Assembly (NCBI GenBank): GCA_033344735.1
Contig: JAWPMW010000001.1
Coordinates: 310,001 to 374,000 of the forward strand
DNA length: 64,000 bases
From: Gammaproteobacteria bacterium
GTDB lineage: Bacteria; Pseudomonadota; Gammaproteobacteria; UBA4575
Reading direction: 5' to 3'
Part shown: in pieces, positions 27,197 to 37,200 of the stretch
Layout of the letters: each line of letters starts with the position of its first letter
Position numbering within the stretch: position 1 is the stretch's first letter
Program-made: the position numbers and the translations under genes
Notes under the pieces: model-generated
What the model was told of the DNA's origin: nothing
Database searches by the model: none
The model's input: only the letters and a program-made list of their open reading frames with translations

Positions 27197-29311
27197 ATGA
27201 ACATATTTGACATGGTTAGAGCATTTATAAAAAATGGGCTTGGAACACCTGTTCTCTTGGTTATGATGCTAATGATGTTAATTGTGCCCATTCCGCCATT
27301 TGGTTTGGATGTGCTATTTACTTTTAATATCACGCTTTCACTGATTGTTATTTTAGTAACAATTTATACTATGCGGCCATTAGATTTCGCTGTATTTCCT
27401 ACAGTGCTTTTAATCGCAACTATGATGCGATTAGGTTTAAATGTTGCATCCACTCGAGTGGTATTAATTGAGGGTCATACAGGTTCAGATGCGGCTGGTT
27501 CAGTAATACAATCTTTTGGTGATTTTGTAATTGGCGGCAATTATGCAGTTGGTATTGTTGTATTTGCTATCCTAATTATAATTAATTTTGTGGTTGTCAC
27601 CAAAGGTGCTGGTCGTGTATCAGAAGTGAGTGCACGCTTTACCTTAGATGCTATGCCTGGTAAGCAGATGGCTATCGATGCTGATCTCAATGCAGGTTTA
27701 ATTGATCAACAACAAGCTAAAGACCGACGAGAAGATATATCTAATGAAGCAGATTTTTATGGCTCCATGGATGGTGCCAGTAAGTTTGTTCGTGGAGATG
27801 CAATTGCGGGGATTTTGATTGTATTTATTAATATTGCTGGTGGTTTGATTATAGGTATGACTCAGCATGGATTATCGTTAGAGGTCGCTACTCAAAACTA
27901 CTTATTATTAACTGTCGGTGATGGTTTAGTTGCGCAAATTCCTTCTCTTCTATTGTCCACAGCTACCGCTATTATCGTCACACGTGTTTCATCATCTCAA
28001 GACATGAGCCGTCATGTCATTACGCAAATGTTTGATGATAAACGTGCTCTCGGAGTTTCAGCTGTAATTATGGGTGGACTTGGTTTGATCCCTGGAATGC
28101 CTAATGTCGCATTTTTAACATTAGGTGCAATTGCTGGTGGCGCTGCGTATTGGATGAAACTGAATAAAAATAAACAAGCGATAGTAGTTGAAGAGACCTC
28201 AGAGCCTGCACCAACAAATGAAGAGAGTACAGACATTAGTTGGGATGATATGCAATCTGTAGATAAGATTGGATTGGAGGTTGGCTATAAATTAATTCCA
28301 TTGGTTGACAGAAAACAAAATGGTCAATTAATGGGAAGAATTAAAGGTGTAAGGAAAAAACTTTCTCAAGAACTGGGTTTTTTAATTCAGCCTGTTCATA
28401 TTAGAGATAATTTAGATCTTAATCCTAATTCTTATCGAATTACATTATTAGGTGTTAATGAAGGTGAAGGTGATATTTATCCTGATCGAGAATTAGCTAT
28501 TAATCCAGGTTCCACCACCAGCGAATTGAAGGGCATTAAAACAACTGATCCTGCATTTGGTATGGACGCGGTGTGGATTGAAGCTAATCAAAAAGATTAT
28601 GCGCAGAGCAATGGTTATACCGTTGTAGATCCTGCCACTGTAATTGCAACACATATCAATAAAATTCTACGTGATCATGCAAGCTCAATGCTTGGTTATG
28701 ACGAAGTCCAGATGCTTTTAGATAACCTGGGTGTGCAGTCACCAAAGCTTGTTGAAGATTTGGTTCCAAAGGCATTACCAATTGGCACCATTACTAAAGT
28801 ATTACAAAACTTATTACAAGAAGGTGTCTCTATTCGTGACATCAGAACAATTTCAGAAACATTGTTAGATGCGGCAAATACTAGTCAAGATGCTGACGTT
28901 TTAACAGCTACCGTGAGGGTTGCATTACGTCGAATGATTGTACAAGGCATCAATGGAATGCGCACTGAACTGTCAGTTTTCACCATTGATTCAAAGCTGG
29001 AACAGTTATTGCAGAAGTCAGTACAGGGAAATAATGACGGATATTTGATGATAGAGCCAGGATTAGCAGAAAAGTTACAGAAAGGCGTTGGAGAGTCTGC
29101 ACAGAAGTTACAGGCGATAGGCTTGCCTGCGGTCTTGGTTGTATCTAAAGGCCTGAGAACCATGTTGTCGAGATTATTTTCAAATACTGTCTCAGACTTA
29201 CATGTTATTGCATATGAAGAGATTCCTGAGTCAAAACAAATAAAAATAGTCGCAAATGTTGGCGATGAAAGTGAAGAAACTACCTCAAATATGATTGGTA
29301 TAACCGCATAA
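27197..29311 (+). CDS. flhA: FlhA, export gate protein
   Basis: FlhA forms the nonameric ring that receives substrates and uses the proton gradient. The 704-residue product has an N-terminal membrane half (about 1-320, eight helices) containing the FHIPEP signature region (ARFTLDAMPGKQMAIDADLN, AGLIDQQQAKDRREDI). The cytoplasmic half (about 345-700) includes ANQKDYAQSNGYTVVDPATV. Length is normal. No RBS is visible four bases after flhB. Confidence 0.98.
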   Translation: MNIFDMVRAFIKNGLGTPVLLVMMLMMLIVPIPPFGLDVLFTFNITLSLIVILVTIYTMRPLDFAVFPTVLLIATMMRLGLNVASTRVVLIEGHTGSDAAGSVIQSFGDFVIGGNYAVGIVVFAILIIINFVVVTKGAGRVSEVSARFTLDAMPGKQMAIDADLNAGLIDQQQAKDRREDISNEADFYGSMDGASKFVRGDAIAGILIVFINIAGGLIIGMTQHGLSLEVATQNYLLLTVGDGLVAQIPSLLLSTATAIIVTRVSSSQDMSRHVITQMFDDKRALGVSAVIMGGLGLIPGMPNVAFLTLGAIAGGAAYWMKLNKNKQAIVVEETSEPAPTNEESTDISWDDMQSVDKIGLEVGYKLIPLVDRKQNGQLMGRIKGVRKKLSQELGFLIQPVHIRDNLDLNPNSYRITLLGVNEGEGDIYPDRELAINPGSTTSELKGIKTTDPAFGMDAVWIEANQKDYAQSNGYTVVDPATVIATHINKILRDHASSMLGYDEVQMLLDNLGVQSPKLVEDLVPKALPIGTITKVLQNLLQEGVSIRDIRTISETLLDAANTSQDADVLTATVRVALRRMIVQGINGMRTELSVFTIDSKLEQLLQKSVQGNNDGYLMIEPGLAEKLQKGVGESAQKLQAIGLPAVLVVSKGLRTMLSRLFSNTVSDLHVIAYEEIPESKQIKIVANVGDESEETTSNMIGITA

Positions 29312-29346
29312 AACGCATTTAGCTATTAATGCAACGGAGTTAAATA

Positions 29347-30786
29347 ATGGAAATAAAACGGATTAAAGAAAAATCAATTCATGATGCTATTCAAAAGGTA
29401 CGTGAAGAATTAGGGCCAGATGCGGTAGTTCTTTCAACGGAAAAAAATAGACATGGGGTGGAAATTATTGCCGCTTTGGACTTCGATGCAAGTGTCTTAG
29501 AGCAAAAACTAGCTGATCAGGATCAACCAGCAACAGTTGTAGAATCTCAAATAGTGGCTAGTGAGGAGACTCTCTCACAAGCTATCGAGAAAAGTATCGA
29601 GAAACAGTTCTCTGAGCAAATGGATAAAATCAGTGAAACAATTGTTAAATTTCAGATTGAAAGTAATGAAGATAGAAATAAAATTTATGACACTTTGAAT
29701 CAGAAAATTGACACATTACATAAGTCGGTTGAAGAAAAGTATATAGAGCAGCAACGTGCACGTACCGAAAATTTTTCAGTACTACAAAAGCAAGTAACTC
29801 AACTGCGTGATGATTTTACTGACTATATGACTAGTGCACTTCCTGATGAGATGAATTCAATTATGCAGATTCATGAGGAAATTGGTGATTTGAAAGATGT
29901 GTTAGGTTGCCAGACAAAGTTATTAGATTGGGCTAAATGGGGTAAAAATAACCCTAGTGGTATCTCACTTATATCAAGGTTGGTTAATGCAGGTTTTGGT
30001 GTAGGTTTAAGTAAAAATGTAATGAGTAATATCAGTGATATTTCAAATAGTGAAACAGCGTGGAGAAATGTAATTGAGTTGCTAAGTACAGGTATTAAAA
30101 CACCAGCAGTTGATATACAAAAAGATGGTGGTGTAGTAATGGCGTTAGGGCGTACTGGCGTTGGTAAAACTACCACATTAGCAAAAATAGCCACAAAATA
30201 TGTTATTGAAAATGGACCAAATGATGTTGTATTTATTAATTTAGATGACAAGCGTGTTGGAAGCTTTGATCAATTAGATACGTATGGACGTATCCTAAAT
30301 GTGCCTGTCTATCGTTTCGATGGTGAAGAAAATACACGTAGTATTCTAAAAATCATTCGTAGTAAAGCGCTAGTTCTAATTGATACAGCTGGAATGATTG
30401 AGCCAGGTAAAGAAATTGAAAGCTTTGTCAATAATTTAACTAGAAATAAAGTAAATATACATAAGTTGCTTTTGATGAGTGCAAATACACAGTTACATAA
30501 CTTAAAAGAAATTGTAGATGGTTTTAAAAAATGTCAACCAAATGGTTGTGTGATCACTAAGACTGATGAGTCATCACAGCTAGGGAATGTTATTACTGTT
30601 TCAATCGAAGATGACTTGCCAGTATATTTTGAAACACATGGTCAGCAAGTTCCAGAAGATATTTCTAATATTGAGCCTTCATCGTTGATACAAAGAGCAA
30701 TAGATAACAATAATGATGATAATGTACTTTCATCGGATGATGGATTACTACTTGAAGGATTAAATCAACATGGATCTACAGACTAA
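29347..30786 (+). CDS. flhF: FlhF, SRP-like GTPase for polar flagellum placement
   Basis: FlhF marks the pole where the flagellum is built. The 479-residue protein has the N-terminal B domain (MEIKRIKEKSIHDAIQKVRE; LGPDAVVLSTEKN), a long coiled linker (about 75-165) and the SRP GTPase NG domain: ALGRTGVGKTTTLAKIATKY (G1), DDKRVGSFDQLDTYGRIL, LIDTAGM (G3), ITKTDESSQLGNVI (G4/G5). RBS GCAACGGAG precedes the ATG. It overlaps flhG by 17 bases. Confidence 0.95.
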   Translation: MEIKRIKEKSIHDAIQKVREELGPDAVVLSTEKNRHGVEIIAALDFDASVLEQKLADQDQPATVVESQIVASEETLSQAIEKSIEKQFSEQMDKISETIVKFQIESNEDRNKIYDTLNQKIDTLHKSVEEKYIEQQRARTENFSVLQKQVTQLRDDFTDYMTSALPDEMNSIMQIHEEIGDLKDVLGCQTKLLDWAKWGKNNPSGISLISRLVNAGFGVGLSKNVMSNISDISNSETAWRNVIELLSTGIKTPAVDIQKDGGVVMALGRTGVGKTTTLAKIATKYVIENGPNDVVFINLDDKRVGSFDQLDTYGRILNVPVYRFDGEENTRSILKIIRSKALVLIDTAGMIEPGKEIESFVNNLTRNKVNIHKLLLMSANTQLHNLKEIVDGFKKCQPNGCVITKTDESSQLGNVITVSIEDDLPVYFETHGQQVPEDISNIEPSSLIQRAIDNNNDDNVLSSDDGLLLEGLNQHGSTD

Positions 30787-31648
30787 CCTATCAACCTTGA
30801 ATAATAATAATATTATGGATGCAGCTCAATTATCGGTCTCTGAACACAAAGTACGCTGTATAGCAATTACTGGCGGTAAGGGCGGTGTTGGTAAAACTAA
30901 TATATCTATTAACTTGGCGACCAGTTTCTCTAAACTTAATAAACGTGTGATGTTATTAGATGCAGACTTTGGCTTGGCCAACGTAGATGTTGTATTAGGT
31001 CTATCTCCAGAAAGTAATCTATTGCATGTAATTGAAAATAAATGCTCTCTGCAAGATATTCTTTTAGATGGTCCTGAGGATATTAAAATCGTACCTGCTT
31101 CATCTGGTGTTAAAAGAATGGCTAACTTAAATAGCTTAGAACAGAGCGGATTGATATCTGCATTTGGTGATATGGGCGATCAGTTAGATGTGATGATCAT
31201 TGATACAGCAGCAGGTATAAGTGATAGTGTTGTCCACTTTGCACGTGCAGCTGGTGAAGTAGTTGTAGTTGTATGTGACGAGCCAGCTTCAATTGCTGAT
31301 GCGTATGCGCTAATTAAAGTATTAAGTCGCGATTATGCAGTCAATAAAGTTAGTGTGATATCTAATCAAGTTGAATCAAAAGCACACGGTGAAATGTTGT
31401 TTAATCAGATGCTAAAAGTGATCAACAAATATCTTGATGTATCTGTAAGTTATCTAGGCGCTGTCCCAGAAGATGCTTATTTAAAGAAAGCGGTTAAAAG
31501 GCAGCTCGCAGTGACTAGTGCTTACCCAAGATCAAGGTCATCTGAAGCTTTTAAGGAAATAGCTAAAAAGATGAATAGTAGAAAAATTGAAGAATTCTCA
31601 TCTGGGAACTTAGAATTTTTCGCAGAACAACTAGTAAATATAAATTAA
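30770..31648 (+). CDS. flhG: FlhG/FleN, MinD-like ATPase limiting flagellar number
   Basis: FlhG restrains FlhF and, as FleN, FleQ, keeping flagella at one per pole. The 292-residue product has a deviant Walker A (TGGKGGVGKTNISINLA, about 35-51), switch motifs DADFGLANVDVVLGL and IIDTAAGISDSVVHFARAAG, and an amphipathic C-terminal region. An extra 30-residue N-terminus may hold the DQAxxLR-like FlhF-activating segment, but I see no clear match. GAAGGA lies eleven bases before the ATG, inside flhF. Confidence 0.94.
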   Translation: MDLQTNLSTLNNNNIMDAAQLSVSEHKVRCIAITGGKGGVGKTNISINLATSFSKLNKRVMLLDADFGLANVDVVLGLSPESNLLHVIENKCSLQDILLDGPEDIKIVPASSGVKRMANLNSLEQSGLISAFGDMGDQLDVMIIDTAAGISDSVVHFARAAGEVVVVVCDEPASIADAYALIKVLSRDYAVNKVSVISNQVESKAHGEMLFNQMLKVINKYLDVSVSYLGAVPEDAYLKKAVKRQLAVTSAYPRSRSSEAFKEIAKKMNSRKIEEFSSGNLEFFAEQLVNIN

Positions 31649-31676
31649 CTATAAAGTTGGGAAAGGGAAGTCAGGG

Positions 31677-32408
31677 ATGAATGCTCACACAATGTACATG
31701 AATGTACAGCAAGAGACATCAGCAGATGATTTAGTTACTCGACACGCACCACTGGTGAAACGAGTTGCTTATCATTTAAAGGGCCGTTTACCAGATTCTG
31801 TACAAGTAGATGATTTGATACAGTCTGGTATGTTGGGTCTTTTAGAAGCTGCAAAAAATTTCGATTCTACACAAGGAGCTAGTTTTGAAACTTATGCGGG
31901 GATAAGAATCCGTGGTTCTATGTTAGATGAGATTAGATTAGGTGATTGGACGCCTAGATCTGTTCATCGTAAAGCACGTGAAATGAATCAAGCTATTAAG
32001 AAAATTGAAGATAGAAAACTTGGTAATGCATCTGACAGTGAAATAGCTAAAGAAATGGGTGTGTCATTAGATGAGTTTAATCAAATTCTCAGAAATGCAT
32101 CAGTGTCTAAAATATTTAGTATTGATGATGGTGAGGTAGAGCATGACTACAATGGCAGCATGTCTACTAAAGTTCAGCCAGAGACAATTTACAAACGGGA
32201 AGAATTAGCATACGCATTAGAAGGAGTCATAGATGATTTACCTGAAAGAGAGCGTCTAGTGATGTCTTTCTACTATGAAGAACAAATGAATCTTAGAGAG
32301 ATTGGAGAAGTGCTAGGAGTTAGTGAGTCAAGAGTATCGCAGATTCATGGAAAGGCGCTTATTACAATTAGAGCTAAAATTCAAAATAGTTTTGAAAATA
32401 CAAAATAA
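31677..32408 (+). CDS. fliA: FliA, flagellar sigma-28 factor
   Basis: FliA directs RNA polymerase to late flagellar promoters such as the one at 5909. The 243-residue product has sigma region 2 (VDDLIQSGMLGLLEAAKNFD, GASFETYAGIRIRGSMLDEI, LGDWTPRSVHRKAREM), region 3 (LGNASDSEIAKEMGVSLDEF) and region 4 (YYEEQMNLREIGEVLGVSES). RBS GGGAAAGGGAAG is upstream. Its anti-sigma FlgM is not in the window. Confidence 0.97.
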   Translation: MNAHTMYMNVQQETSADDLVTRHAPLVKRVAYHLKGRLPDSVQVDDLIQSGMLGLLEAAKNFDSTQGASFETYAGIRIRGSMLDEIRLGDWTPRSVHRKAREMNQAIKKIEDRKLGNASDSEIAKEMGVSLDEFNQILRNASVSKIFSIDDGEVEHDYNGSMSTKVQPETIYKREELAYALEGVIDDLPERERLVMSFYYEEQMNLREIGEVLGVSESRVSQIHGKALITIRAKIQNSFENTK

Positions 32409-32481
32409 TAACGAATTGTACTATGAGTCAAAGAATTAAAAAATATCACAATGAGGCATGTGATATGAATGGAGCATGCCC

Positions 32482-32637
32482 ATGGACGACAATAGAATCA
32501 GACCAGTTACACCTTCTCCTGCTAGATTAAAATACGAGCCAAATCGTAATAATAATAGTCAGAAGAAAAAACGAGAAAAAAAAGACTCGCATGAACCTGA
32601 TGCGGATAACGAACATGTCATTGATGACTTTGCATAA
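32482..32637 (+). CDS. Small Asn/Lys-rich protein, 51 residues
   Basis: A short gene with GGAG seven bases before the ATG follows fliA in the same direction. The product is hydrophilic. It has a Pro-containing N-terminus (DDNRIRPVTPSPARLKYEP), an Asn/Lys-rich middle (NRNNNSQKKKREKK) and an acidic end (HVIDDFA). It has no membrane helix or known motif, and its function is unknown. Where polar-flagellate gammaproteobacteria have cheY/cheZ after fliA, this cluster has this gene. The good RBS and biased composition argue it is real. Confidence 0.6.
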   Translation: MDDNRIRPVTPSPARLKYEPNRNNNSQKKKREKKDSHEPDADNEHVIDDFA

Positions 32638-32648
32638 AGGATAGAAAA

Positions 32649-33059
32649 ATGGATTACTCAATTTCGGATAACGATTTATTTACTTCAAGACCTTCATTAC
32701 TTGAAAGGATATCAGCCATAATCTTTAATAATTTTGTAGCAAAGAAGTCTACTACGAAATCACAGATTGACGGGTTGCGTGCTGATTACGCAATGGCAAT
32801 GGATCAGTGTCAATTGATGAAGCAACATATTCAGGACTTAGAAAGTAAATTTGATAATATGAATGCTTCAATGGATCTTCGTCCAGAAGCGAATGAACCA
32901 GAAGTGCCTTATTCAACAGCAATTGTACTTGCTAAGCGTGGTTGTGATAAACATGAAATTCAAGAAGCATGTGGCTTAACAGATTCTGAAGCAGATCTGA
33001 TTTTAACTTTACACAATAGAACGCATGGACAATCCTCAAATAGTGTATTGGCGAATTAA
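32649..33059 (+). CDS. DUF2802-like protein
   Basis: The 136-residue product has a variable N-terminus, a coiled region (about 40-70, DYAMAMDQCQLMKQHIQDLE) and a C-terminal segment like DUF2802 (about 88-122, YSTAIVLAKRGCDKHEIQEA, then CGLTDSEADLILTLH). That segment has the CGL..gEAeLi..LH pattern of a small helix-turn-helix. DUF2802 proteins normally follow cheW in the fliA-che operon and begin with a membrane helix. Here neither the helix nor che genes are present. RBS AAAGGATAGAAAA is good. Confidence 0.75.
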   Translation: MDYSISDNDLFTSRPSLLERISAIIFNNFVAKKSTTKSQIDGLRADYAMAMDQCQLMKQHIQDLESKFDNMNASMDLRPEANEPEVPYSTAIVLAKRGCDKHEIQEACGLTDSEADLILTLHNRTHGQSSNSVLAN

Positions 33060-33158
33060 AATAGGTACGAGCGCTTTAAATTACGGGATGTTTGGTCATT
33101 ACTACTGATTTAATGCGAGTATTATTTGTATACCAGCTATAAACATTGAATCAGTGGT

Positions 33159-33380
33159 ATGGAATATTTTGGTAAAAACACATTAGAGCAAGTTATTTTA
33201 GATTTTCTTGATCAGCAAAAAGAGAACAGAAATTTAAGTACTCAAGAATTGATTGGGAAAATCAATAAAGTTGTTGAATACTATCGAGAGTCATTAATGT
33301 ATGAATTTGATGAGTCTGAGTATCCAAGCACTTTAGAGATGATGCGTGAAGACACCGTTCCCAAGATTGAAGAGAACTAA
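33159..33380 (+). CDS. Hypothetical 73-residue acidic protein
   Basis: The product is helical and charged ([36 protein letters not shown]) with an acidic, Met/Glu-rich tail. I recognise no family. It has no strong RBS (TCAGTGGT before the ATG). Its stop codon overlaps the stop of convergent ureG, so the two genes share bases 33377-33380. It ends the plus-strand flagellar run and may be co-transcribed with the DUF2802-like gene, 99 bases upstream. Confidence 0.6.
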   Translation: MEYFGKNTLEQVILDFLDQQKENRNLSTQELIGKINKVVEYYRESLMYEFDESEYPSTLEMMREDTVPKIEEN

Positions 33381-33988
33381 ATCATCCCATGTTTTTTGAT
33401 GAACGAAATAACTTCATCAAGGCCTTTCTCTTCTTTTAAATTTGTGAATATGAAAGGCTTATCACCTCTCATAATTTTAGCATCACGTGCCATCACCTCT
33501 AGAGATGCACCTACCATTGGTGCTAAGTCAGTCTTATTTATAATTAATAAATCTGATTTAGTGATTCCAGGACCGCCTTTTCGTGGAATTTTTTCACCAG
33601 CTGCCACGTCAATAACATAAATAGTCAGATCAGATAATTCTGGGCTAAATGTAGCGCTTAGATTGTCACCACCACTTTCAATAAATACAAAGTCTAAATT
33701 TTCAAATGTATCGCATAAATTTTCTACTGCTGATAGATTCATTGAAGCATCTTCACGTATCGCAGTATGCGGGCAACCACCTGTCTCAACACCGATAATT
33801 CTATTTTTTTCTAACGCTTCATGTCGAATTAAGAAGTCGGCATCTTCACGTGTGTATATATCATTGGTTACTGCAGCTATTTGATAGTCATCACGCATAT
33901 GCATGCATAATAAACGCAATAAGGCTGTTTTTCCTGAGCCTACTGGACCGCCTACACCAATTCTTAGTACTTGTTTATTTGTAGTCAT
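33377..33988 (-). CDS. ureG: UreG, urease accessory GTPase
   Basis: UreG hydrolyses GTP to drive nickel insertion into urease. The 203-residue product has the P-loop [14 protein letters not shown], the nickel-binding Cys-Pro-His motif in [34 protein letters not shown], and NKTDL as the guanine-specificity motif. Length is normal. It is the last gene of the urt-ure run. Its stop overlaps that of the flagellar 73-residue gene on the other strand, with no terminator between. Confidence 0.98.
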   Translation of the reverse strand: MTTNKQVLRIGVGGPVGSGKTALLRLLCMHMRDDYQIAAVTNDIYTREDADFLIRHEALEKNRIIGVETGGCPHTAIREDASMNLSAVENLCDTFENLDFVFIESGGDNLSATFSPELSDLTIYVIDVAAGEKIPRKGGPGITKSDLLIINKTDLAPMVGASLEVMARDAKIMRGDKPFIFTNLKEEKGLDEVISFIKKHGMI

Positions 33989-34004
33989 AATTATATATTT
34001 TGAT

Positions 34005-34673
34005 TCATGAGCGAAAAAGACGTGTGTATTGTTGTTCGTGTTGCATGCTGGCCATTACTGCGCCTGGGCATGTTGCACCGATAAGATCATCGTTCATATC
34101 CAGTCCGTGAGTTACACTATCATTAATGCACTGCATTACATCTGATAGAATTAATTGCCCACTAGTTTGCCCCAGGGGGATTAGTTTTACACCTATGCCA
34201 ACTTGGTTTTCACACCAACTCCAGACTAGACCTTGGGTGGCAGTTGTTTTTTCTATTTCCCATTTAGCGCAGGCTAAACTAAACGTGGTTAATAATGAGC
34301 ATGGGTTTTTTTTCCAAAAGGTGGATTCATTTAATCCTAAATCGACAAGAAGTCTTGCTAATGCGCCACCCATTTGAGTGTCTTCTAATAAAAGTTCACT
34401 AGTTTCGCGTGATGCTAAAATGTAATCATTCCAATAGCGTATATCTTCGCAACTTTGTCGCATATGTGCATCATAAAGTCTTGAGAATATAGGGATGTCC
34501 AAATATGCCATGCTATTTTCTAGCAGACCTATTATCCACTTATATAGACTTTCTTGATCTGAAACATATTCATTATGGCATGCTGTTTCTAAGCCTTGTG
34601 AATATGCGTAACTGCCTATTGGTAGAGTAGGGCTACAAATTCTCAACAGTTGTAATAATGAATGTTTACTCAT
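34005..34673 (-). CDS. ureF: UreF, urease accessory protein
   Basis: UreF acts with UreD and UreG to form the urease activation complex. The 222-residue product begins [20 protein letters not shown], followed by SYAYSQGLE, the family signature. A further in-frame upstream stretch to 34757 lies entirely inside ureE and is not family-like, so I start at the ATG of 34673. This overlaps the ureE end by eight bases. The C-terminal YTRLFRS tail is typical. Confidence 0.95.
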   Translation of the reverse strand: MSKHSLLQLLRICSPTLPIGSYAYSQGLETACHNEYVSDQESLYKWIIGLLENSMAYLDIPIFSRLYDAHMRQSCEDIRYWNDYILASRETSELLLEDTQMGGALARLLVDLGLNESTFWKKNPCSLLTTFSLACAKWEIEKTTATQGLVWSWCENQVGIGVKLIPLGQTSGQLILSDVMQCINDSVTHGLDMNDDLIGATCPGAVMASMQHEQQYTRLFRS

Positions 34674-35148
34674 GATTATGATGGTGTTGATGATGATCAT
34701 GTGTGTGTATATGTTTCTGTCCATAGCCTTGTGAATATGCACCAGACTCAGGTTCAAAAGGAGCTGATTCTTTTTTGATGTTAAGATTAAGATGTTCTAA
34801 CATTTCATTTAATACATGATCGTGATGATATCTTAAATATGTTGGTTTGACTTCTAAAGGCACATGTCGATTGCCTAAGTGGTAACTGGCACGCATCAGA
34901 AGTAGAGGGTCTTTACATGTGACAGTGCTGACTTCTTCATTGGCTGAAATGATTTCTATAATCTCGCCTGATTCTGCTTCTAGTTTATCTCCGCCACGCA
35001 AAATTAATCCTCTTTGCAAAAATAATCCTGCTTCTTCACCACTATCTAATAGAGTATGTAATCTTGCTTTTTGCCTAGACTCAAATGGTAATGTCAATGT
35101 GTATGTAGCATTGATATTAGTATCGATCTTATTGGTAATTTTAATCAT
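34666..35148 (-). CDS. ureE: UreE, urease nickel metallochaperone
   Basis: UreE delivers Ni2+ to the UreG-containing complex. The 160-residue product has an N-terminal domain (TLPFESRQKARLHTLLDSGE) and a metal-binding domain with AYHLGNRHVPLEV-type sequence (ASYHLGNRHVPLEVKPTYLR; DHVLNEMLEHL). Its His-rich tail ([15 protein letters not shown]) is a classic nickel store. It overlaps ureF. Confidence 0.97.
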   Translation of the reverse strand: MIKITNKIDTNINATYTLTLPFESRQKARLHTLLDSGEEAGLFLQRGLILRGGDKLEAESGEIIEIISANEEVSTVTCKDPLLLMRASYHLGNRHVPLEVKPTYLRYHHDHVLNEMLEHLNLNIKKESAPFEPESGAYSQGYGQKHIHTHDHHQHHHNHE

Positions 35149-35166
35149 TATAGATTGTGCTCATGA

Positions 35167-36870
35167 TTAAAATAAAAAATATCGCTGTGCTAGTGTGACA
35201 ACTTCAGCGGGCTCACAGGTTAGTAACTTGCCATCAGCGCGTACTTCGTATGTCTGTGGGTCTACTTCAACATTTGGCTGATAGCTGTTATTGATCATGT
35301 CGCATTTCCTGACTGATCTTGTATCTTTTACAGGGATACAATTTTTTTGCAAAGATAATTGTTTTGCTATGTCATTATCAATTGCGGCTTGAGATACAAA
35401 TGTATAGCTGGTTTTGTAGTTTGCACTAGCGTAAGCACCAAACATGTAACGATAATGAACTGGCTGTGGCGTAGGAATAGATGCATTGGGGTCACCCATT
35501 GGTGCTGCTGCAATAAAGCCGCCCTTGACTATTAATGCAGGTTTAACCCCAAAGAATGCAGGCTTCCATAATACTAGATCTGCGAGTTTCCCCACTTCAA
35601 TTGAGCCAACTTCGTGTGATATACCATGCGTAATCGCTGGATTGATTGTGTATTTTGCAATATAGCGTTTTGCACGATTGTTATCATTATCAGAGCTATC
35701 TTCTTCTAGAGGTCCGCGTTGTTTCTTCATTTTGTCAGCAGTTTGCCAGGTGCGACAAATTACTTCACCGACACGCCCCATTGCTTGAGAGTCAGATGCG
35801 ATCATACTGAATGCACCTAAATCATGAAATATATCCTCTGCAGCTATTGTTTCTTTGCGAATTCTTGATTCAGCAAATGCAACATCTTCTGGAATTTTTG
35901 TATCTAAGTGATGGCACACCATTAACATATCTAAGTGTTCATCAATTGTGTTGATAGTATAAGGGCGAGTAGGGTTTGTGCTTGATGGTAGTACATTGGC
36001 TTCGCCACAAGCACGAATTATATCTGGCGCATGTCCTCCACCCGCACCTTCGGTATGATAAGTGTGAATAGCACGGTTTTTAAATGCAGCAATAGTATCT
36101 TCAACAAATCCGGATTCATTAAGAGTGTCAGTATGAATAGCCACTTGAATGTCATATTCTTCTGCCACGCTCAAGCAATTATCTATTGAAGAGGGCGTTG
36201 TTCCCCAATCTTCGTGTAGCTTTAGGCCCATTGCACCTGCTGTCACTTGTTCTTCTAATGCTATTGGTAAACTAGCGTTACCTTTCCCTAGGAATCCTAA
36301 ATTCATAGGGAAAGCATCGGCTGCTTCCAGCATTTTATGAATATTCCATGGTCCTGGTGTGCAAGTGGTTGCGTTAGTACCTGTTGCAGGACCCGTGCCT
36401 CCGCCTAGCATGGTAGTGACACCAGTCATTAATGCTTCTTCAATTTGTTGCGGGCAAATAAAATGTATGTGTGCATCAATACCACCTGCAGTAATAATTT
36501 GACCTTCACCTGCAATCGCTTCTGTGCCAGGACCAATGGCAATATTTACATTTGGTTGTATGTCAGGGTTTCCTGCTTTGCCAATACCAAAAATTCTCCC
36601 GTTTTTAATGCCAATATCAGCTTTAACAATACCCCAGTGATCTAGAATTAACGCATTTGTTATAACGGTATCGACAACGTCCTTGGAGCTTAACTGGCTT
36701 TGTCCCATGCCGTCGCGAATAACTTTGCCGCCACCAAATTTCACTTCTTCACCGTAGGTTGCAAAGTCTTTTTCAACTTCAATAAATAAATCAGTGTCGC
36801 CCAATCGTACTTTGTCACCAATGGTTGGGCCGAACATTTCTGCATAGGCTTGTCTGCTAATTTTAGCCAT
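35167..36870 (-). CDS. ureC: UreC, urease alpha (catalytic) subunit
   Basis: UreC holds the di-nickel centre that hydrolyses urea to ammonia and carbamate. The 567-residue protein has all the key residues I can check: nickel His pair in [14 protein letters not shown], the carbamylated Lys in [18 protein letters not shown], His in [16 protein letters not shown], flap Cys/His in MVCHHLD, and the nickel Asp in [14 protein letters not shown]. Length is standard. It lies four bases from ureB, with ureE 18 bases downstream. Confidence 0.99.
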   Translation of the reverse strand: MAKISRQAYAEMFGPTIGDKVRLGDTDLFIEVEKDFATYGEEVKFGGGKVIRDGMGQSQLSSKDVVDTVITNALILDHWGIVKADIGIKNGRIFGIGKAGNPDIQPNVNIAIGPGTEAIAGEGQIITAGGIDAHIHFICPQQIEEALMTGVTTMLGGGTGPATGTNATTCTPGPWNIHKMLEAADAFPMNLGFLGKGNASLPIALEEQVTAGAMGLKLHEDWGTTPSSIDNCLSVAEEYDIQVAIHTDTLNESGFVEDTIAAFKNRAIHTYHTEGAGGGHAPDIIRACGEANVLPSSTNPTRPYTINTIDEHLDMLMVCHHLDTKIPEDVAFAESRIRKETIAAEDIFHDLGAFSMIASDSQAMGRVGEVICRTWQTADKMKKQRGPLEEDSSDNDNNRAKRYIAKYTINPAITHGISHEVGSIEVGKLADLVLWKPAFFGVKPALIVKGGFIAAAPMGDPNASIPTPQPVHYRYMFGAYASANYKTSYTFVSQAAIDNDIAKQLSLQKNCIPVKDTRSVRKCDMINNSYQPNVEVDPQTYEVRADGKLLTCEPAEVVTLAQRYFLF

Positions 36871-36874
36871 AATT

Positions 36875-37183
36875 CTATTTTACCTTTCCCATTACTTTGG
36901 CATTGAATCCGTAAATTATTTTATTTCCATCAATCTCAACTAATTGAATGCTTCTTTCTTGACCTGGCTCAAAACGTACTGCAGTGCCTGCAGCAATATC
37001 TAGGCGCATACCTAAAGTACTTTCTCGATTAAAAATTAATGCGCTATTAGTTTCATAAAAGTGATAGTGAGAGCCAACTTGTATAGGACGGTCGCCAGTA
37101 TTGGCAACAGTAATATTTAATTTTTTGCGATCTTGATTAAGCTCAATGTCGCCCGATTGTGCAATTAGTTCGCCAGGTATCAT
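36875..37183 (-). CDS. ureB: UreB, urease beta subunit
   Basis: The structural beta subunit of the three-chain bacterial urease, 102 residues. Landmarks are [35 protein letters not shown] and the C-terminal [12 protein letters not shown] region. Separate ureA, ureB and ureC indicate the common bacterial form rather than the Helicobacter fusion. Confidence 0.98.
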   Translation of the reverse strand: MIPGELIAQSGDIELNQDRKKLNITVANTGDRPIQVGSHYHFYETNSALIFNRESTLGMRLDIAAGTAVRFEPGQERSIQLVEIDGNKIIYGFNAKVMGKVK

Positions 37184-37200
37184 ATGTATATTCCTAGGAT

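Noticed and set aside
32435-32470. Sigma-54 site (AGGCATGTGATATGAA) before the 51-residue gene
   Set aside because: The -12 element reads GA instead of GC and TTG is missing; it is probably chance.
34674-34757. N-terminal extension of UreF
   Set aside because: The 28 extra codons lie entirely inside ureE in another frame and encode Ile-rich sequence not found in UreF; the family start [20 protein letters not shown] is at 34673.
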